Below, in pieces: positions 16,951-25,938 of a stretch of DNA of 64,000 bases. Position numbers and translations under genes: made by a program. The DNA is taken from assembly GCA_015061035.1 (NCBI GenBank), contig SUXK01000005.1, positions 1-64,000 of the forward strand, in the 5' to 3' direction. Numbering within the stretch: the first letter of the stretch is position 1; each line of letters begins with the position of its first letter. Origin of the DNA: Bacteroidales bacterium (lineage in GTDB: Bacteria; Bacteroidota; Bacteroidia; Bacteroidales; G3-4614). The notes beneath the pieces are model-generated. The model saw only the letters and a program-made list of their open reading frames with translations. It had not been told where the DNA came from and searched no databases.

Positions 16951-18828
16951 CTATTTCTCGTACTCTATAAGAACAGCATTAGTAGCAATAACCTGTCCGG
17001 GTTCAATGAAAACACGTTTAATAACACCATTACGCTCAGCAATAATGCTGTTCTCCATCTTCATAGCCTCAAACACAAACAACTCATCACCACGTTTTAC
17101 AGTGTCGCCGGGTTTAACAGCAACCGTAAGCACTGTACCACCCATAGGAATTGTAACAGTAGGACCAGTGATAGGCTCCTCCTCAACCTCAGGCTCCTCC
17201 TTAACAACCTCTTCAACTTTGGGCTTGCTTGCCTCGAACTCCTCTGCACGTCTGTTTTTTAGGAATGTAGCACCAACAGCAGGGAATAGTTGAAGAAGAA
17301 GATAGTCGTTATCATCTTTTGCAAGTTTAACACCACCAAACTCCGCTAACTCAGGATTTTCAGGGGCTTTATAAGATGCAATATCGTATGGAACCTCTTC
17401 GGCACTACCAGTAATCTTCTCTCTAAACTCGGGAGAGATAGCCACAGGAGTCTTACCATACTCACCCTTTATAAGGTTAACAAATTGGTTAGTAACCATA
17501 GTGTAGTCGGGATTACCTTTTTTGCGGTCAAGAGCAAGGTTTACTGCTTGGCTACCCACAATTTGCGATGTAGGAGTAACCAATGGCACAAGACCTGCTG
17601 CACGGCGTACCTCAGGGATAAGAGCCATTGCATCGTTAAGAATATCCTCTGCACCAAGACTGCGAAGTTGAGCCACCATATTACTATACATACCACCGGG
17701 AACTTCGGCATGTTTAACAATCTCGTTTGGTTTAGGGAAGTTGAAGTATGCCTCAATAGCGTGACAGGCATTTAACAACTCCTCTTCGTTATTTGCTTTT
17801 GCAGCCTCAATTGCTTTATCAAATTGAGCATCAATCTCAGCAGGGATAGTATCAGTCAATGGGTCAAAAGTAATAGGGAAACTCTTGACAAGGTCGTAGG
17901 CAGCAAGTTCTTTGCGAATACCTTCGAGTTTAGTTCTGATTTTACCAACAGCCTCCATATTGGCCTCAATCTCAACACCCAACTTTTTACAGAAGATATA
18001 AATCAACTCCAAAGCGGGAGCCGCTGAGCCACCACCAAAGTACCAGATATTTGTATCCAAAATATCAACACCATGTATAACAGCCATCAACGAAGATGCC
18101 AAACCATAGCCGGGAGTACAGTGAGTGTGGAAGTCGATAGGAACATTAACAGCCGCTTTAAGTTTAGGAATAAGAGTAGCAATACGGGCAGGATTAACCA
18201 AACCAGCCATATCCTTAAGGGTGATAATCTTAGCACCCATAGCCTCCATACCCTTAGCCTTTTCAACAAAATATTCATCAGTAAAAATCTTCTCCTCAAC
18301 AACTTGAGCAGGTTTCTTGCCAAACAAACGAGCAAAGAAACCAACCTTCTCAGGCTCTCTGTTTTGAGCAGGTTTAGGATCAACGGTGTAGCATACAGCA
18401 CCATCGGCAATACCGCCCACCTCGTTTATCTTCTCAATAGAACTCTTAACATTGTTAAGGTCGTTAAGAGCATCAAACACACGCATAATGCCCAACCCTT
18501 GTTTAACAGCCTCTTTGTAGAAACCATCAATAATGGTATTGGGGTATGGAGCATAGCCAAAGAGGTTACGTCCGCGAGAAAGAGCAGTAAGGTATGATCT
18601 GCCTTCAATAACTTTGCTAATTGAACTCAATCTAACCCAAGGGCTCTCATCAAGGTAACGCATAACAGAGTCGGGAACTGCACCACCCCAAACCTCCATA
18701 GCATAGAAACCAGCCTCTTTGTATATATCAATAACTTGATTAATTTGCTCCCCAGTCATACGGGTAGCGAATAGTGATTGTTGACCGTCGCGAAGAGTTA
18801 AATCGCGAATTTTAAGTTTTTTATTCAT
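16951..18828 (-). CDS. oadA: Biotin-dependent carboxyltransferase/decarboxylase alpha subunit
   Basis: 625 residues from ATG 18828, which has an AAGGAGT ribosome site; an ATG 60 nt upstream (18888) lies in the promoter and is rejected. The carboxyltransferase TIM barrel carries TLRDGQQSLFATRM near the N-terminus and metal-site motifs (DFHTHCTPGYG). A conserved PYC/OADA domain follows, then an acidic linker rich in Glu/Val/Lys and a biotinyl domain with EAMKMEN (biotin Lys590, 36 from the end). By family this is oxaloacetate decarboxylase alpha or pyruvate carboxylase subunit B. No membrane beta or gamma subunit is nearby, so the exact reaction is open. Confidence 0.87.
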   Translation of the reverse strand: MNKKLKIRDLTLRDGQQSLFATRMTGEQINQVIDIYKEAGFYAMEVWGGAVPDSVMRYLDESPWVRLSSISKVIEGRSYLTALSRGRNLFGYAPYPNTIIDGFYKEAVKQGLGIMRVFDALNDLNNVKSSIEKINEVGGIADGAVCYTVDPKPAQNREPEKVGFFARLFGKKPAQVVEEKIFTDEYFVEKAKGMEAMGAKIITLKDMAGLVNPARIATLIPKLKAAVNVPIDFHTHCTPGYGLASSLMAVIHGVDILDTNIWYFGGGSAAPALELIYIFCKKLGVEIEANMEAVGKIRTKLEGIRKELAAYDLVKSFPITFDPLTDTIPAEIDAQFDKAIEAAKANNEEELLNACHAIEAYFNFPKPNEIVKHAEVPGGMYSNMVAQLRSLGAEDILNDAMALIPEVRRAAGLVPLVTPTSQIVGSQAVNLALDRKKGNPDYTMVTNQFVNLIKGEYGKTPVAISPEFREKITGSAEEVPYDIASYKAPENPELAEFGGVKLAKDDNDYLLLQLFPAVGATFLKNRRAEEFEASKPKVEEVVKEEPEVEEEPITGPTVTIPMGGTVLTVAVKPGDTVKRGDELFVFEAMKMENSIIAERNGVIKRVFIEPGQVIATNAVLIEYEK

Positions 18829-18885
18829 AGTGTACTCCTTTCTCTTTTTTGTGGGAGTTATTAAATGATTTAAGTTTATATTTTG

Positions 18886-18917
18886 CAAAAATATATTTGC
18901 TTTAGATATAAAACAAA
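18886..18917 (-). promoter_or_regulatory. Promoter of oadA-mnmD
   Basis: On the minus strand TATTTTTG (18886-18893) is preceded by TTTG (18914-18917) with a 20-bp spacer, an exact Bacteroidetes consensus match. Confidence 0.85.
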
Positions 18918-18974
18918 TAAATAAGGAAAAATTTCTTTATTAAAATTTCCCACTCCACTTTTATTTGATTAATG

Positions 18975-19042
18975 ATTAGTCCAATTGGTCTAATTAGTTC
19001 AATTGGTCCAATTAGTCCAATTAGTCTAATTAGCCTAATTAG
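18975..19042. repeat. 9-bp tandem repeat (minisatellite)
   Basis: Seven consecutive 9-bp units of ATTRGYYYA and a partial eighth. A related 9-bp pattern (CTTAGTTAT CTTAGTCCT) follows at about 19054-19080. Similar arrays occur near 24476, 24787, 36914, 38068, 44757, 45368 and 45553. Confidence 0.85.
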
Positions 19043-19090
19043 TAAAACATAGTTACCTTAGTTATCTTAGTCCTCTTAGTTAAAACCAAA

Positions 19091-19120
19091 AATGGTTGTC
19101 CTTTGAAGACAACCATTTTT
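19091..19120 (-). terminator. Terminator of gdhA
   Basis: AATGGTTGTC / GACAACCATT stem with a 7-nt loop and flanking A/T tracts, 22 bp beyond the gdhA stop codon. Confidence 0.85.
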
Positions 19121-19141
19121 ATCTAACAACTGATAGTTAAA

Positions 19142-20479
19142 TCAAACCACACCTTGTGCCATCATCGCTCGGGCAACCTTCATAAATCCTGCTATGTTTG
19201 CACCCTTTACGTAGTTGATATATCCGTCTGGCTCTGTTCCAAACTTAACGCAGTTTTGATGAATATCTTTCATTATGGTACGCAAGCGGGCATCTACCTC
19301 CTCTGCACTCCAAGATATGTGGGCTGAGTTTTGGCTCATCTCCAATCCTGATACTGATACACCTCCTGCATTGGCTGCCTTGCCTGGTGCATATAGTAGT
19401 TTGTGTTCTGTGAACAACTCAATGGCTTCGGGAGTACATCCCATATTTGATATTTCGCCTACACACATCACTCCGTTGTTTATGAGGTTTTGTGCATCTT
19501 CGCCATCTAACTCGTTTTGTGTTGCACATGGGAGTGCTATATCGCAAGGTACTTCCCATGGGCGTTTACCCTCTACAAATTTAGCATTGGGGAATCGGTC
19601 GGCGTAGGGTTGGCATATATCGTTGCCACTTGCACGAAGAGTGAGCATATACTCAATCTTTTCGCCACTTATACCCTCTTCATCAAGTATGTATCCGTCA
19701 GGGCCTGATATGGTTATTACCTTTGCACCCATCTCAACAGCCTTTCGGGCTGCTCCCCATGCTACGTTTCCAAATCCGCTTATGGCAACTCGTTTGCCCT
19801 CTATGCTCAATCCTTTGTTTGTGAGCATCTCTGATACAAAGTATAATGCTCCATATCCTGTTGCCTCAGGGCGTACAAGTGAGCCTCCATATTCAAGTCC
19901 TTTACCTGTGAGTACTCCGTTAAAGGTACGAGTAAGTTTTTTGTATTGTCCAAAGAGATAACCTATCTCTCTTGCTCCAACGCCGATGTCTCCTGCAGGG
20001 ATGTCGGTTTCGGGGCCAATGTAACGGAACAACTCATTCATAAAGGCTTGGCAGAAACGCATTATCTCGCCATCGCTCTTTCCGCGTGGAGAAAAATCGG
20101 AGCCTCCTTTTCCTCCTCCCATAGGCAGGGTTGTGAGTGCATTTTTAAATGTCTGCTCAAATCCTAAGAATTTCAAGATTGAGAGGTTTACCGAAGCATG
20201 AAAACGCAATCCGCCTTTGTAGGGACCTATTGCACTGTTAAACTGTACTCGGTATCCTGTATTTACTTGTACCTCGCCTTTGTCATCTACCCAAGGTACT
20301 CTGAATATTATAACCCTCTCGGGCTCGACCAACCTCTCTATTAACTTTGCTCGTTCAAACTCGGGATGTTGATTATAAACCTCCTCTATTGAACCTAACA
20401 CCTCGCGTACCGCTTGAAGGTACTCTCGCTCACCCGGATGCTTGGCTTCGAGTTGAGCCATTAATCTCTCTAAATTCAT
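19142..20479 (-). CDS. gdhA: NADP-specific glutamate dehydrogenase
   Basis: 445 residues, the standard length of the hexameric GdhA class. The substrate-site motif PMGGGKGGSDFSPRGKSDGE with the catalytic-region lysines, FRVPWVDDKGEVQVN in the N-terminal domain, the Rossmann motif AISGFGNVAWGAARKAVEMG and the final MKVARAMMAQG are present. It interconverts glutamate and 2-oxoglutarate plus ammonia in the cytoplasm. Next to pepC and downstream of oadA it fits amino-acid use and ammonia assimilation. Family members prefer NADP(H), but cofactor preference was not derived from residues here. Confidence 0.96.
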   Translation of the reverse strand: MNLERLMAQLEAKHPGEREYLQAVREVLGSIEEVYNQHPEFERAKLIERLVEPERVIIFRVPWVDDKGEVQVNTGYRVQFNSAIGPYKGGLRFHASVNLSILKFLGFEQTFKNALTTLPMGGGKGGSDFSPRGKSDGEIMRFCQAFMNELFRYIGPETDIPAGDIGVGAREIGYLFGQYKKLTRTFNGVLTGKGLEYGGSLVRPEATGYGALYFVSEMLTNKGLSIEGKRVAISGFGNVAWGAARKAVEMGAKVITISGPDGYILDEEGISGEKIEYMLTLRASGNDICQPYADRFPNAKFVEGKRPWEVPCDIALPCATQNELDGEDAQNLINNGVMCVGEISNMGCTPEAIELFTEHKLLYAPGKAANAGGVSVSGLEMSQNSAHISWSAEEVDARLRTIMKDIHQNCVKFGTEPDGYINYVKGANIAGFMKVARAMMAQGVV

Positions 20480-20547
20480 AGTTTAGTCTATAAGGGTTAA
20501 TATTTTATTAGACCAATATCGGTCTGATGTGTGATTCTTGTTGGGTT

Positions 20548-21933
20548 TTATTCCTCTGGAGCAAACATCGGATCCCATGCGGGAAGCATTATTGGCTCTT
20601 GTTTCATTAGTTCCATTACGTCAGAGGGTACATATTTTTTCTCTACTACCAAACGGAACATATACTCATTAAACCACTCATCTGTCATAATCAGGTTGCC
20701 TTTGTATCCTGAGTTCTCGCCCCAACTATTCTCTACCATCCATTTTTTTGGAGAGCCTTGCTCGTCCAAATCAACAGCAATAAGTGTCATTGCGTGAGTT
20801 GAGCCACTTGCAAAGGTTTGAATACGCTCTTTCTTGTTCATTGGGAAAGAGGTGCGGAATAGTGAAGCGTAATCGGTATTATTCAAATCGAGTGTTCCTT
20901 TTTCTTTGCTCCAGAATTTGCGAACATCGCAAGAGAAGTACATTGCTGTGTTGTCTTTTATTGAGGCTATTGCCATCTCTTTTATCTTCTCTATGGGTAG
21001 GTTTAGATATACCCAGTTCTCTCCGTCATATACGTGGCGGTCAAGGTCTATCTCATATACCTTGTTATACTCGCGTGAGGGATCGTTCATAACCATTATA
21101 TAGTTATTCTCTAAGTCCTCGCCTATATACTCATCGTAGAAACTCTTTGGAGTGTATGTTTTTGTGCTTACGGCATTACCATCCTTGTCGTAACGAGTCC
21201 ACTCAAACTCTGTTGGGGGAACTCCTACACACTCTGCCAATATTCTGTAAATCTCGGTTAGCATCTTTGTTTTTGCAGCCATTGCACTCTTCTCGCTCTT
21301 CTCGGCACGAAGCGCCAATGCAAACTCTCTTAGTTTAAGTTTTAAGATGTTTCGCATCTGCTCTGTGTTGTTGCTTTGGTAGGTCTCAGCCATTGCACTT
21401 TTGGGAACAACACCATATTTCATTATAAGGTTTGATACTCCTGTAAATTGTCCGCCATCGCCAATGGGGCTTTTCATTAACCACTCTACTTGGCGAGAGT
21501 CTATTGCCTCGTTTTTAGTGTCGATTATTGCTTGAAGGAATAGGTTTGATTTCTCTAACAGATCATAGAACGACAGATAGTTGTGAGAGAATACCATCTC
21601 GGGAAGGTCATATTTGTCTATCATCTTTGCACGTAACACGTTAAGACCTGTAAACAACCAGCAACGTCCCGATGATAGTTGGTTTGTTATGCCTTTTGTT
21701 TTTACTCTATGTGAGAAGTGTGTGTCGCACATTGACAAGTTCTCGGAGTTTACACTCAACTCCGATATAGGGTTAATGGCAAGAGCATTACGTACTGCCT
21801 TCTGCTCGGCACTTCCTGTATAACCTTTGCTTATCTCTTGAAGCATATCCTGCGATATACCACCTCTCTCATTTTGTGCTGATGCTCCAATTATTGTAGC
21901 ACCTAAAACCAATGTCAGAATGATTTTTTTCAT
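20548..21933 (-). CDS. pepC: C1 aminopeptidase (PepC / bleomycin hydrolase family), exported
   Basis: 461 residues. The N-terminus is a signal peptide (KKIILTLVLGATIIGASA), unlike cytoplasmic PepC of lactic bacteria. Catalytic Cys91 is in SSGRCWLFTGLNVLRA, the His is in GSTHAMTLIAVD and the Asn is in ENSWGENSG. The N-terminal Gln of the oxyanion hole is in TNQLSSGRCW. Family members trim N-terminal residues from peptides in self-compartmentalised hexamers. Bacteroidetes exported forms probably work in the periplasm on imported peptides. A near-consensus -7 element (TATCTTCG, complement of 21971-21978) lies 38 bp upstream. Confidence 0.92.
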   Translation of the reverse strand: MKKIILTLVLGATIIGASAQNERGGISQDMLQEISKGYTGSAEQKAVRNALAINPISELSVNSENLSMCDTHFSHRVKTKGITNQLSSGRCWLFTGLNVLRAKMIDKYDLPEMVFSHNYLSFYDLLEKSNLFLQAIIDTKNEAIDSRQVEWLMKSPIGDGGQFTGVSNLIMKYGVVPKSAMAETYQSNNTEQMRNILKLKLREFALALRAEKSEKSAMAAKTKMLTEIYRILAECVGVPPTEFEWTRYDKDGNAVSTKTYTPKSFYDEYIGEDLENNYIMVMNDPSREYNKVYEIDLDRHVYDGENWVYLNLPIEKIKEMAIASIKDNTAMYFSCDVRKFWSKEKGTLDLNNTDYASLFRTSFPMNKKERIQTFASGSTHAMTLIAVDLDEQGSPKKWMVENSWGENSGYKGNLIMTDEWFNEYMFRLVVEKKYVPSDVMELMKQEPIMLPAWDPMFAPEE

Positions 21934-22115
21934 AGTTATTTGTTTTATATTATTTCTATTACTTGTTTTGCGAAGATAGCAATTTTACTGAACAGATACT
22001 ATTTTTAATAGTAAAAAAATACTAAAAGGATACAAGTGTGTTAAAAGTGTGCTATTACATTTATTTTATTAACAATTTAATAGATGTTGCCTACCAAAAT
22101 ATCAATTTTTATAAC

Positions 22116-22123
22116 TAATTTTG
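22116..22123 (+). promoter_or_regulatory. -7 element of the argS promoter
   Basis: TAATTTTG fits TAnnTTTG, 41 bp before argS. The -33 element is weak (TTGC about 25 bp upstream). Confidence 0.55.
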
Positions 22124-22163
22124 CACTCGAATTTTTAACTGATTACAAGAACATTATAGAATA

Positions 22164-23948
22164 ATGGATAAAATAACAGAAATTACCGCTTCGGCTCTTA
22201 ATGCCCTTTACGGTATAGATAAAGAAAATCCAGCAATACAGTTGCAAAAAACTAAAAAAGAGTTTGAGGGAAACTTGACTCTTGTGGTGTTCCCTTTCTT
22301 AAAGGCTTCTAAAAAATCGCCAGAGGCTACCGCTACTGAAGTTGGAGAGTGGATGGTTGCCAATTCTGATTTGGTATCAGGGTTTAATGTGGTTAAAGGT
22401 TTCTTGAACCTGTCAATTGCTGGAAACTCTTGGATTGAGCAACTAAACGCAATAGCAAAAGAGGACAAATATGGTTTTACTCCTGTTACCGAAGAGTCGC
22501 CTTTGGTAATGATTGAGTACTCTTCACCAAATACAAATAAACCTTTGCACTTAGGTCACGTCAGAAATAACCTTTTAGGTTTCAGTCTTTCGCAAATTCT
22601 TGCCGCTGACGGAAATCGTGTTGTTAAAACAAATATTGTTAACGACAGAGGTATTCATATCTGTAAGTCGATGTTGGCTTGGCAAAAATGGGGCGAGGGT
22701 GTTACTCCCGAAAAGGCAGGCAAGAAAGGCGACCACTTGATTGGCGACTTCTACGTTTTGTTTGACAAACACTACAAAGCAGAGGTCAAAGCGCTTGAGG
22801 CCAAAGGTATGACCAAAGAGGAGGCTGAGGCTGCTTCGCCTTTGATGGCTGAGGCTCGCGAGATGCTACGCCGTTGGGAGGCAGGAGATGAAGATGTTCG
22901 CTCGGTATGGCGTATGATGAACGAGTGGGTATATGCAGGATTTGATGAGACATACAAACGTATGGGCGTTGACTTTGATAAGATATACTACGAATCAGAG
23001 ACATACCTTGAGGGTAAAGATAAAGTTCTTGAAGGATTGGAAAAAGGTATTATGTACCGCCGTCCCGATGGCTCGGTTTGGGCTGACCTTACAGGCGAAG
23101 GATTGGATGAAAAACTTCTGCTTCGTGCAGATGGCACATCGGTTTATATGACACAGGATATTGGTACTGCCAAACTTCGTTTCATCGACTACCCTATCGA
23201 CAAGATGATATATGTTGTTGGTAATGAACAAAACTACCACTTCCAGGTGTTGTCAATCCTGTTAGATAAACTTGGCTTCTCTTGGGGTAAAGACCTTGTT
23301 CACTTCTCATACGGTATGGTTGAGTTACCAGAGGGTAAGATGAAATCTCGTGAGGGAACAGTTGTTGATGCTGATGACCTTATGGACGAGATGGTTGCTA
23401 CTGCTCGTGAAACATCGGCAGAACTTGGCAAACTTGAAGGTTGCTCGGCAGAGGAGGCTGCGGCAATATCGGAGATGACAGGTTTGGGTGCTTTGAAATA
23501 TTTTATCTTGAAGGTTGACCCTCGTAAGAATATGACATTCAATCCCAAAGAGTCAATTGATTTTAACGGAAATACAGGACCTTTCATACAATATACACAC
23601 GCTCGTATTAGTTCTGTTTTGCGTAAAGCAGCAGAGAGCGGTATTGAAATTCCTGCTCAAATAGATGGTAATGTTGAGATTTCAGAGAAAGAGGTATCTC
23701 TAATTCAACGATTGGCAGAGTTCAAGAGTGTACTTAAAGATGCAGCCGCTACTTACAGCCCTGCACTTATTGCTAACTACACCTACGATTTGGTTAAAGA
23801 GTATAATCAATTCTATCACGACTTCTCAATCCTTCGCGAAGAGGATGAGAAGAAACGTGCCTTCCGTTTGTTGCTATCGGTTAATACCGCAAAGATTATA
23901 CGCAACGGTATGAAGTTATTAGGAATTGATGTTCCAGAGAGAATGTAG
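22164..23948 (+). CDS. argS: Arginine--tRNA ligase
   Basis: 594 residues, class I synthetase. It has an N-terminal additional domain, the HIGH-type motif in SPNTNKPLHLGHVRNN (about 118-133), the KMSKS-equivalent in GKMKSREGTVV (about 391) and a DALR anticodon-binding domain with a GPFIQYTHARI start. No unusual features. Repeat elements begin directly after the stop codon, and the family D hairpin at about 24075-24112 may act as its terminator. Confidence 0.97.
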   Translation: MDKITEITASALNALYGIDKENPAIQLQKTKKEFEGNLTLVVFPFLKASKKSPEATATEVGEWMVANSDLVSGFNVVKGFLNLSIAGNSWIEQLNAIAKEDKYGFTPVTEESPLVMIEYSSPNTNKPLHLGHVRNNLLGFSLSQILAADGNRVVKTNIVNDRGIHICKSMLAWQKWGEGVTPEKAGKKGDHLIGDFYVLFDKHYKAEVKALEAKGMTKEEAEAASPLMAEAREMLRRWEAGDEDVRSVWRMMNEWVYAGFDETYKRMGVDFDKIYYESETYLEGKDKVLEGLEKGIMYRRPDGSVWADLTGEGLDEKLLLRADGTSVYMTQDIGTAKLRFIDYPIDKMIYVVGNEQNYHFQVLSILLDKLGFSWGKDLVHFSYGMVELPEGKMKSREGTVVDADDLMDEMVATARETSAELGKLEGCSAEEAAAISEMTGLGALKYFILKVDPRKNMTFNPKESIDFNGNTGPFIQYTHARISSVLRKAAESGIEIPAQIDGNVEISEKEVSLIQRLAEFKSVLKDAAATYSPALIANYTYDLVKEYNQFYHDFSILREEDEKKRAFRLLLSVNTAKIIRNGMKLLGIDVPERM

Positions 23949-24159
23949 TTGTTAACTAACAAAGTTGCGAGTAAGCGAACACAATACAAAATTTATTTGT
24001 GTATTGTTGAGCGAGAGCAAGTTCAACAAACGAATGTTTGTTAACTAACAAATCTTTAATCCCCAAATAACAGCAAAGGTTTGCATTTTCGTGCAAACCT
24101 TTGTTTATATAATAAATTATTTTATAAACTTTTTGACCGCAAAAAGTTACAAAAACTCC

Positions 24160-24344
24160 CGCCACCCGTATAAAACAGTCATTCGTTTTTTTGTTCGGGA
24201 GTAAAACATCCCTCAGTCAAAACTCATTTGCCGTTCTAACCTTTCCAAAGTTTGCGAGGTGTTGCGGAACTCGCTTCGCTCAAACAGTCCTCACACTATA
24301 TCTCGCAAACTTCGGGGTTTCCACTCTGTTTTATAATGGTGCGG
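24160..24344. repeat. Family E element with terminal inverted repeats, copy 1
   Basis: About 185 bp. The left end CCGCCACCCGTATAAAACAG is mirrored by the right end CTGTTTTATAATGGTGCGG. Internal palindromes include GTTTGCGAG / CTCGCAAAC. Nearly identical copies are at 37236, 37611 and 45074. No transposase inside. Confidence 0.85.
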
Positions 24345-24840
24345 TCTTTTTAAAGTTACTTTCCTCGTCTGAAAGACAGGAACGAGCTACCGCACGCAGT
24401 AGGGACGTGACCTGTCACGTCCGTAAGAAAAAAGTATCTCAAGGCAGGAGGGACAGAGTATGCTCTGTCTGTCCAATTAGCCTAATAATAAAACTTAGTC
24501 ATCCTAGTTATCTTAGTTACCCTACTTCTAAAAACTAACAAATCTGCGGGTAAGCGAGGGCAAAATAAGTTTACTTAAACTTTGCCGAGCGTGAGCAGAT
24601 TCAACAAATGTATGATTGTTAACTAATAGCTGATAGCAGATAACTCTCCCCCTCATAGTAGGGGGAGTACCCGCAGGGGGTAGGGGTAAAAACTCTGTGT
24701 TCCTTTTTTTGTCAATCAGTCTAACAACTCTTTAATCCCCAAATAACAGCAAAGGTTTGCATTTTCGTGCAAACCTTTGCTATATCTTATTAGACCAATT
24801 AGCCTAATAATAAAACTTAGTCATCTTAGTTATCTTACCT

Positions 24841-24933
24841 CTAACAAATCTGCGAGTAAGCGAGGGCAAAATAAGTTTACTTAAACTTTGCCGAGCGTGA
24901 GCAGATTCAACAAACGAATGTTTGTTAACTAAC
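24841..24933. repeat. Family A palindromic element (adjacent copy also at 24533-24626)
   Basis: About 93 bp, same plan as 1617-1710. It ends 4 bp before the stop codon of the minus-strand T9SS gene and may act as its transcription end. Confidence 0.8.
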
Positions 24934-24936
24934 AAC

Positions 24937-25845
24937 TTACTTAACTGCAACTTTGCGAGTGTTGTTACCAACCTTAACAAGGTAAATACCTTTGCTCATA
25001 TCCTCAAGAGATAGTCTTGAAGCAAACGCACTCTCAACCAAAACACCAGCAACGTTATAAACCTCAATTTGAGCCTCTTCGTTTAGTGAAATAGTGTTGT
25101 TGAAGAAGAAGATTTTATCTTTACCTGCAACACTCTCCTCTTCAATACCAGCAGGAGCGGTAGGAGTAGTAATTTTTACACCATGGATATATAGTTGACG
25201 CCAAGTAGTAGTATTTACAATGAATGCATATATAGGAGCATCTGATTGTAAAGTATAATCTGTCTCATCTTCCATTTTGTTGTGGAATGTTTCAATTCCA
25301 GACCAAGTATGTACACCTGCACCACATAATTTCATAAAACCTGTTAGGTATGATTTTATTGTAGTATAGTTTGTAAAAGTGGTGTTTATATCTTTTGAAG
25401 CCTTTACAGCCGCTGTCATTTGTCCTTCAGCAGATATGCAAAAACTTATAGTTTTACAAGAAGGCAATTTCAAAGCAATACCACCACCATTCTCTTCCAT
25501 AGATCCACTTGATACAGGAAGAACGATAGTACCAGTTTTTGCACCATCTGATCCAATCTCTCCATCAGTACCAGCACCTACAAACCATGAGTCTGCATAA
25601 GCAGAAGGATAGTCAGGCATTATATCAGCATAAACCAACTGAATAAGTTTGCCATCGGGATCAATTTTATAATCCTCCTCATTACACAAACCAACGTATT
25701 TCTCAATCTTCTCGTCGGTATCAAACCATAACCAACCGTCAGCATCAACATCTGCTGCATCAAATAGGTTATACTCTTGTGCTTGTATATTCAAAGTACA
25801 AGCCATTGCTAAAAGCATTAAAGTAAAAATTTTTTTCATAAGCAT
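24937..25845 (-). CDS. Secreted protein of unknown fold with T9SS sorting tail
   Basis: 302 residues (or 300 from the ATG at 25839). A signal peptide (IFTLMLLAMACTLNIQA) is followed by about 210 residues beginning EYNLFDAADVDADGWLWFDT, beta-rich, with no catalytic motif I recognise. The C-terminal ~75 residues are a type A sorting domain (IEVYNVAGVLVESAF, KGIYLVKVGNNTRKVAV). It follows the SusD gene by 93 bp, so it could be a surface-exposed accessory protein of that locus. The gap holds a tandem repeat, so co-transcription is not certain. Confidence 0.75.
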   Translation of the reverse strand: MLMKKIFTLMLLAMACTLNIQAQEYNLFDAADVDADGWLWFDTDEKIEKYVGLCNEEDYKIDPDGKLIQLVYADIMPDYPSAYADSWFVGAGTDGEIGSDGAKTGTIVLPVSSGSMEENGGGIALKLPSCKTISFCISAEGQMTAAVKASKDINTTFTNYTTIKSYLTGFMKLCGAGVHTWSGIETFHNKMEDETDYTLQSDAPIYAFIVNTTTWRQLYIHGVKITTPTAPAGIEEESVAGKDKIFFFNNTISLNEEAQIEVYNVAGVLVESAFASRLSLEDMSKGIYLVKVGNNTRKVAVK

Positions 25846-25881
25846 TTTTTATTTAAATTAATTAATTATTCGCTTTGCTCT

Positions 25882-25931
25882 AATTAGGAATGAGGAATTA
25901 ACTCCTAATTCCTAATTCCTAATTCCTAATT
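25882..25931. repeat. CCTAATT tandem repeat with inverted half
   Basis: Four exact CCTAATT units (25904-25931) face an inverted AATTAGGAATGAGGAATTA (25882-25900), so the transcript can fold into a hairpin between the SusD gene and the next gene. A similar TTCCTCATTCCTAACTCC run occurs at about 44050-44090. Confidence 0.75.
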
Positions 25932-25938
25932 AAAAAAA

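Larger units (their letters stand above)
23949..24936. repeat. Repeat island between convergent genes (988 bp)
   Basis: No gene. In order: diverged family A palindrome (23949-24050); family D hairpin AAAGGTTTGC...GCAAACCTTTG (about 24075-24106); AACTTTTT / AAAAAGTT hairpin and family E element (24160-24344); GTCTGAAAGAC block (about 24363-24387); two family C hairpins (GGGACGTG...CACGTCC at 24402-24421, GGACAGAG...CTCTGTC about 24448-24473); 9-bp-type array (24476-24530); family A (24533-24626); family B (24643-24690); family D (24750-24782); another array; family A (24841-24933). Confidence 0.85.

Noticed and set aside
18073..18597. 174-codon plus-strand ORF
   Set aside because: Antisense shadow of oadA, which has full family support.
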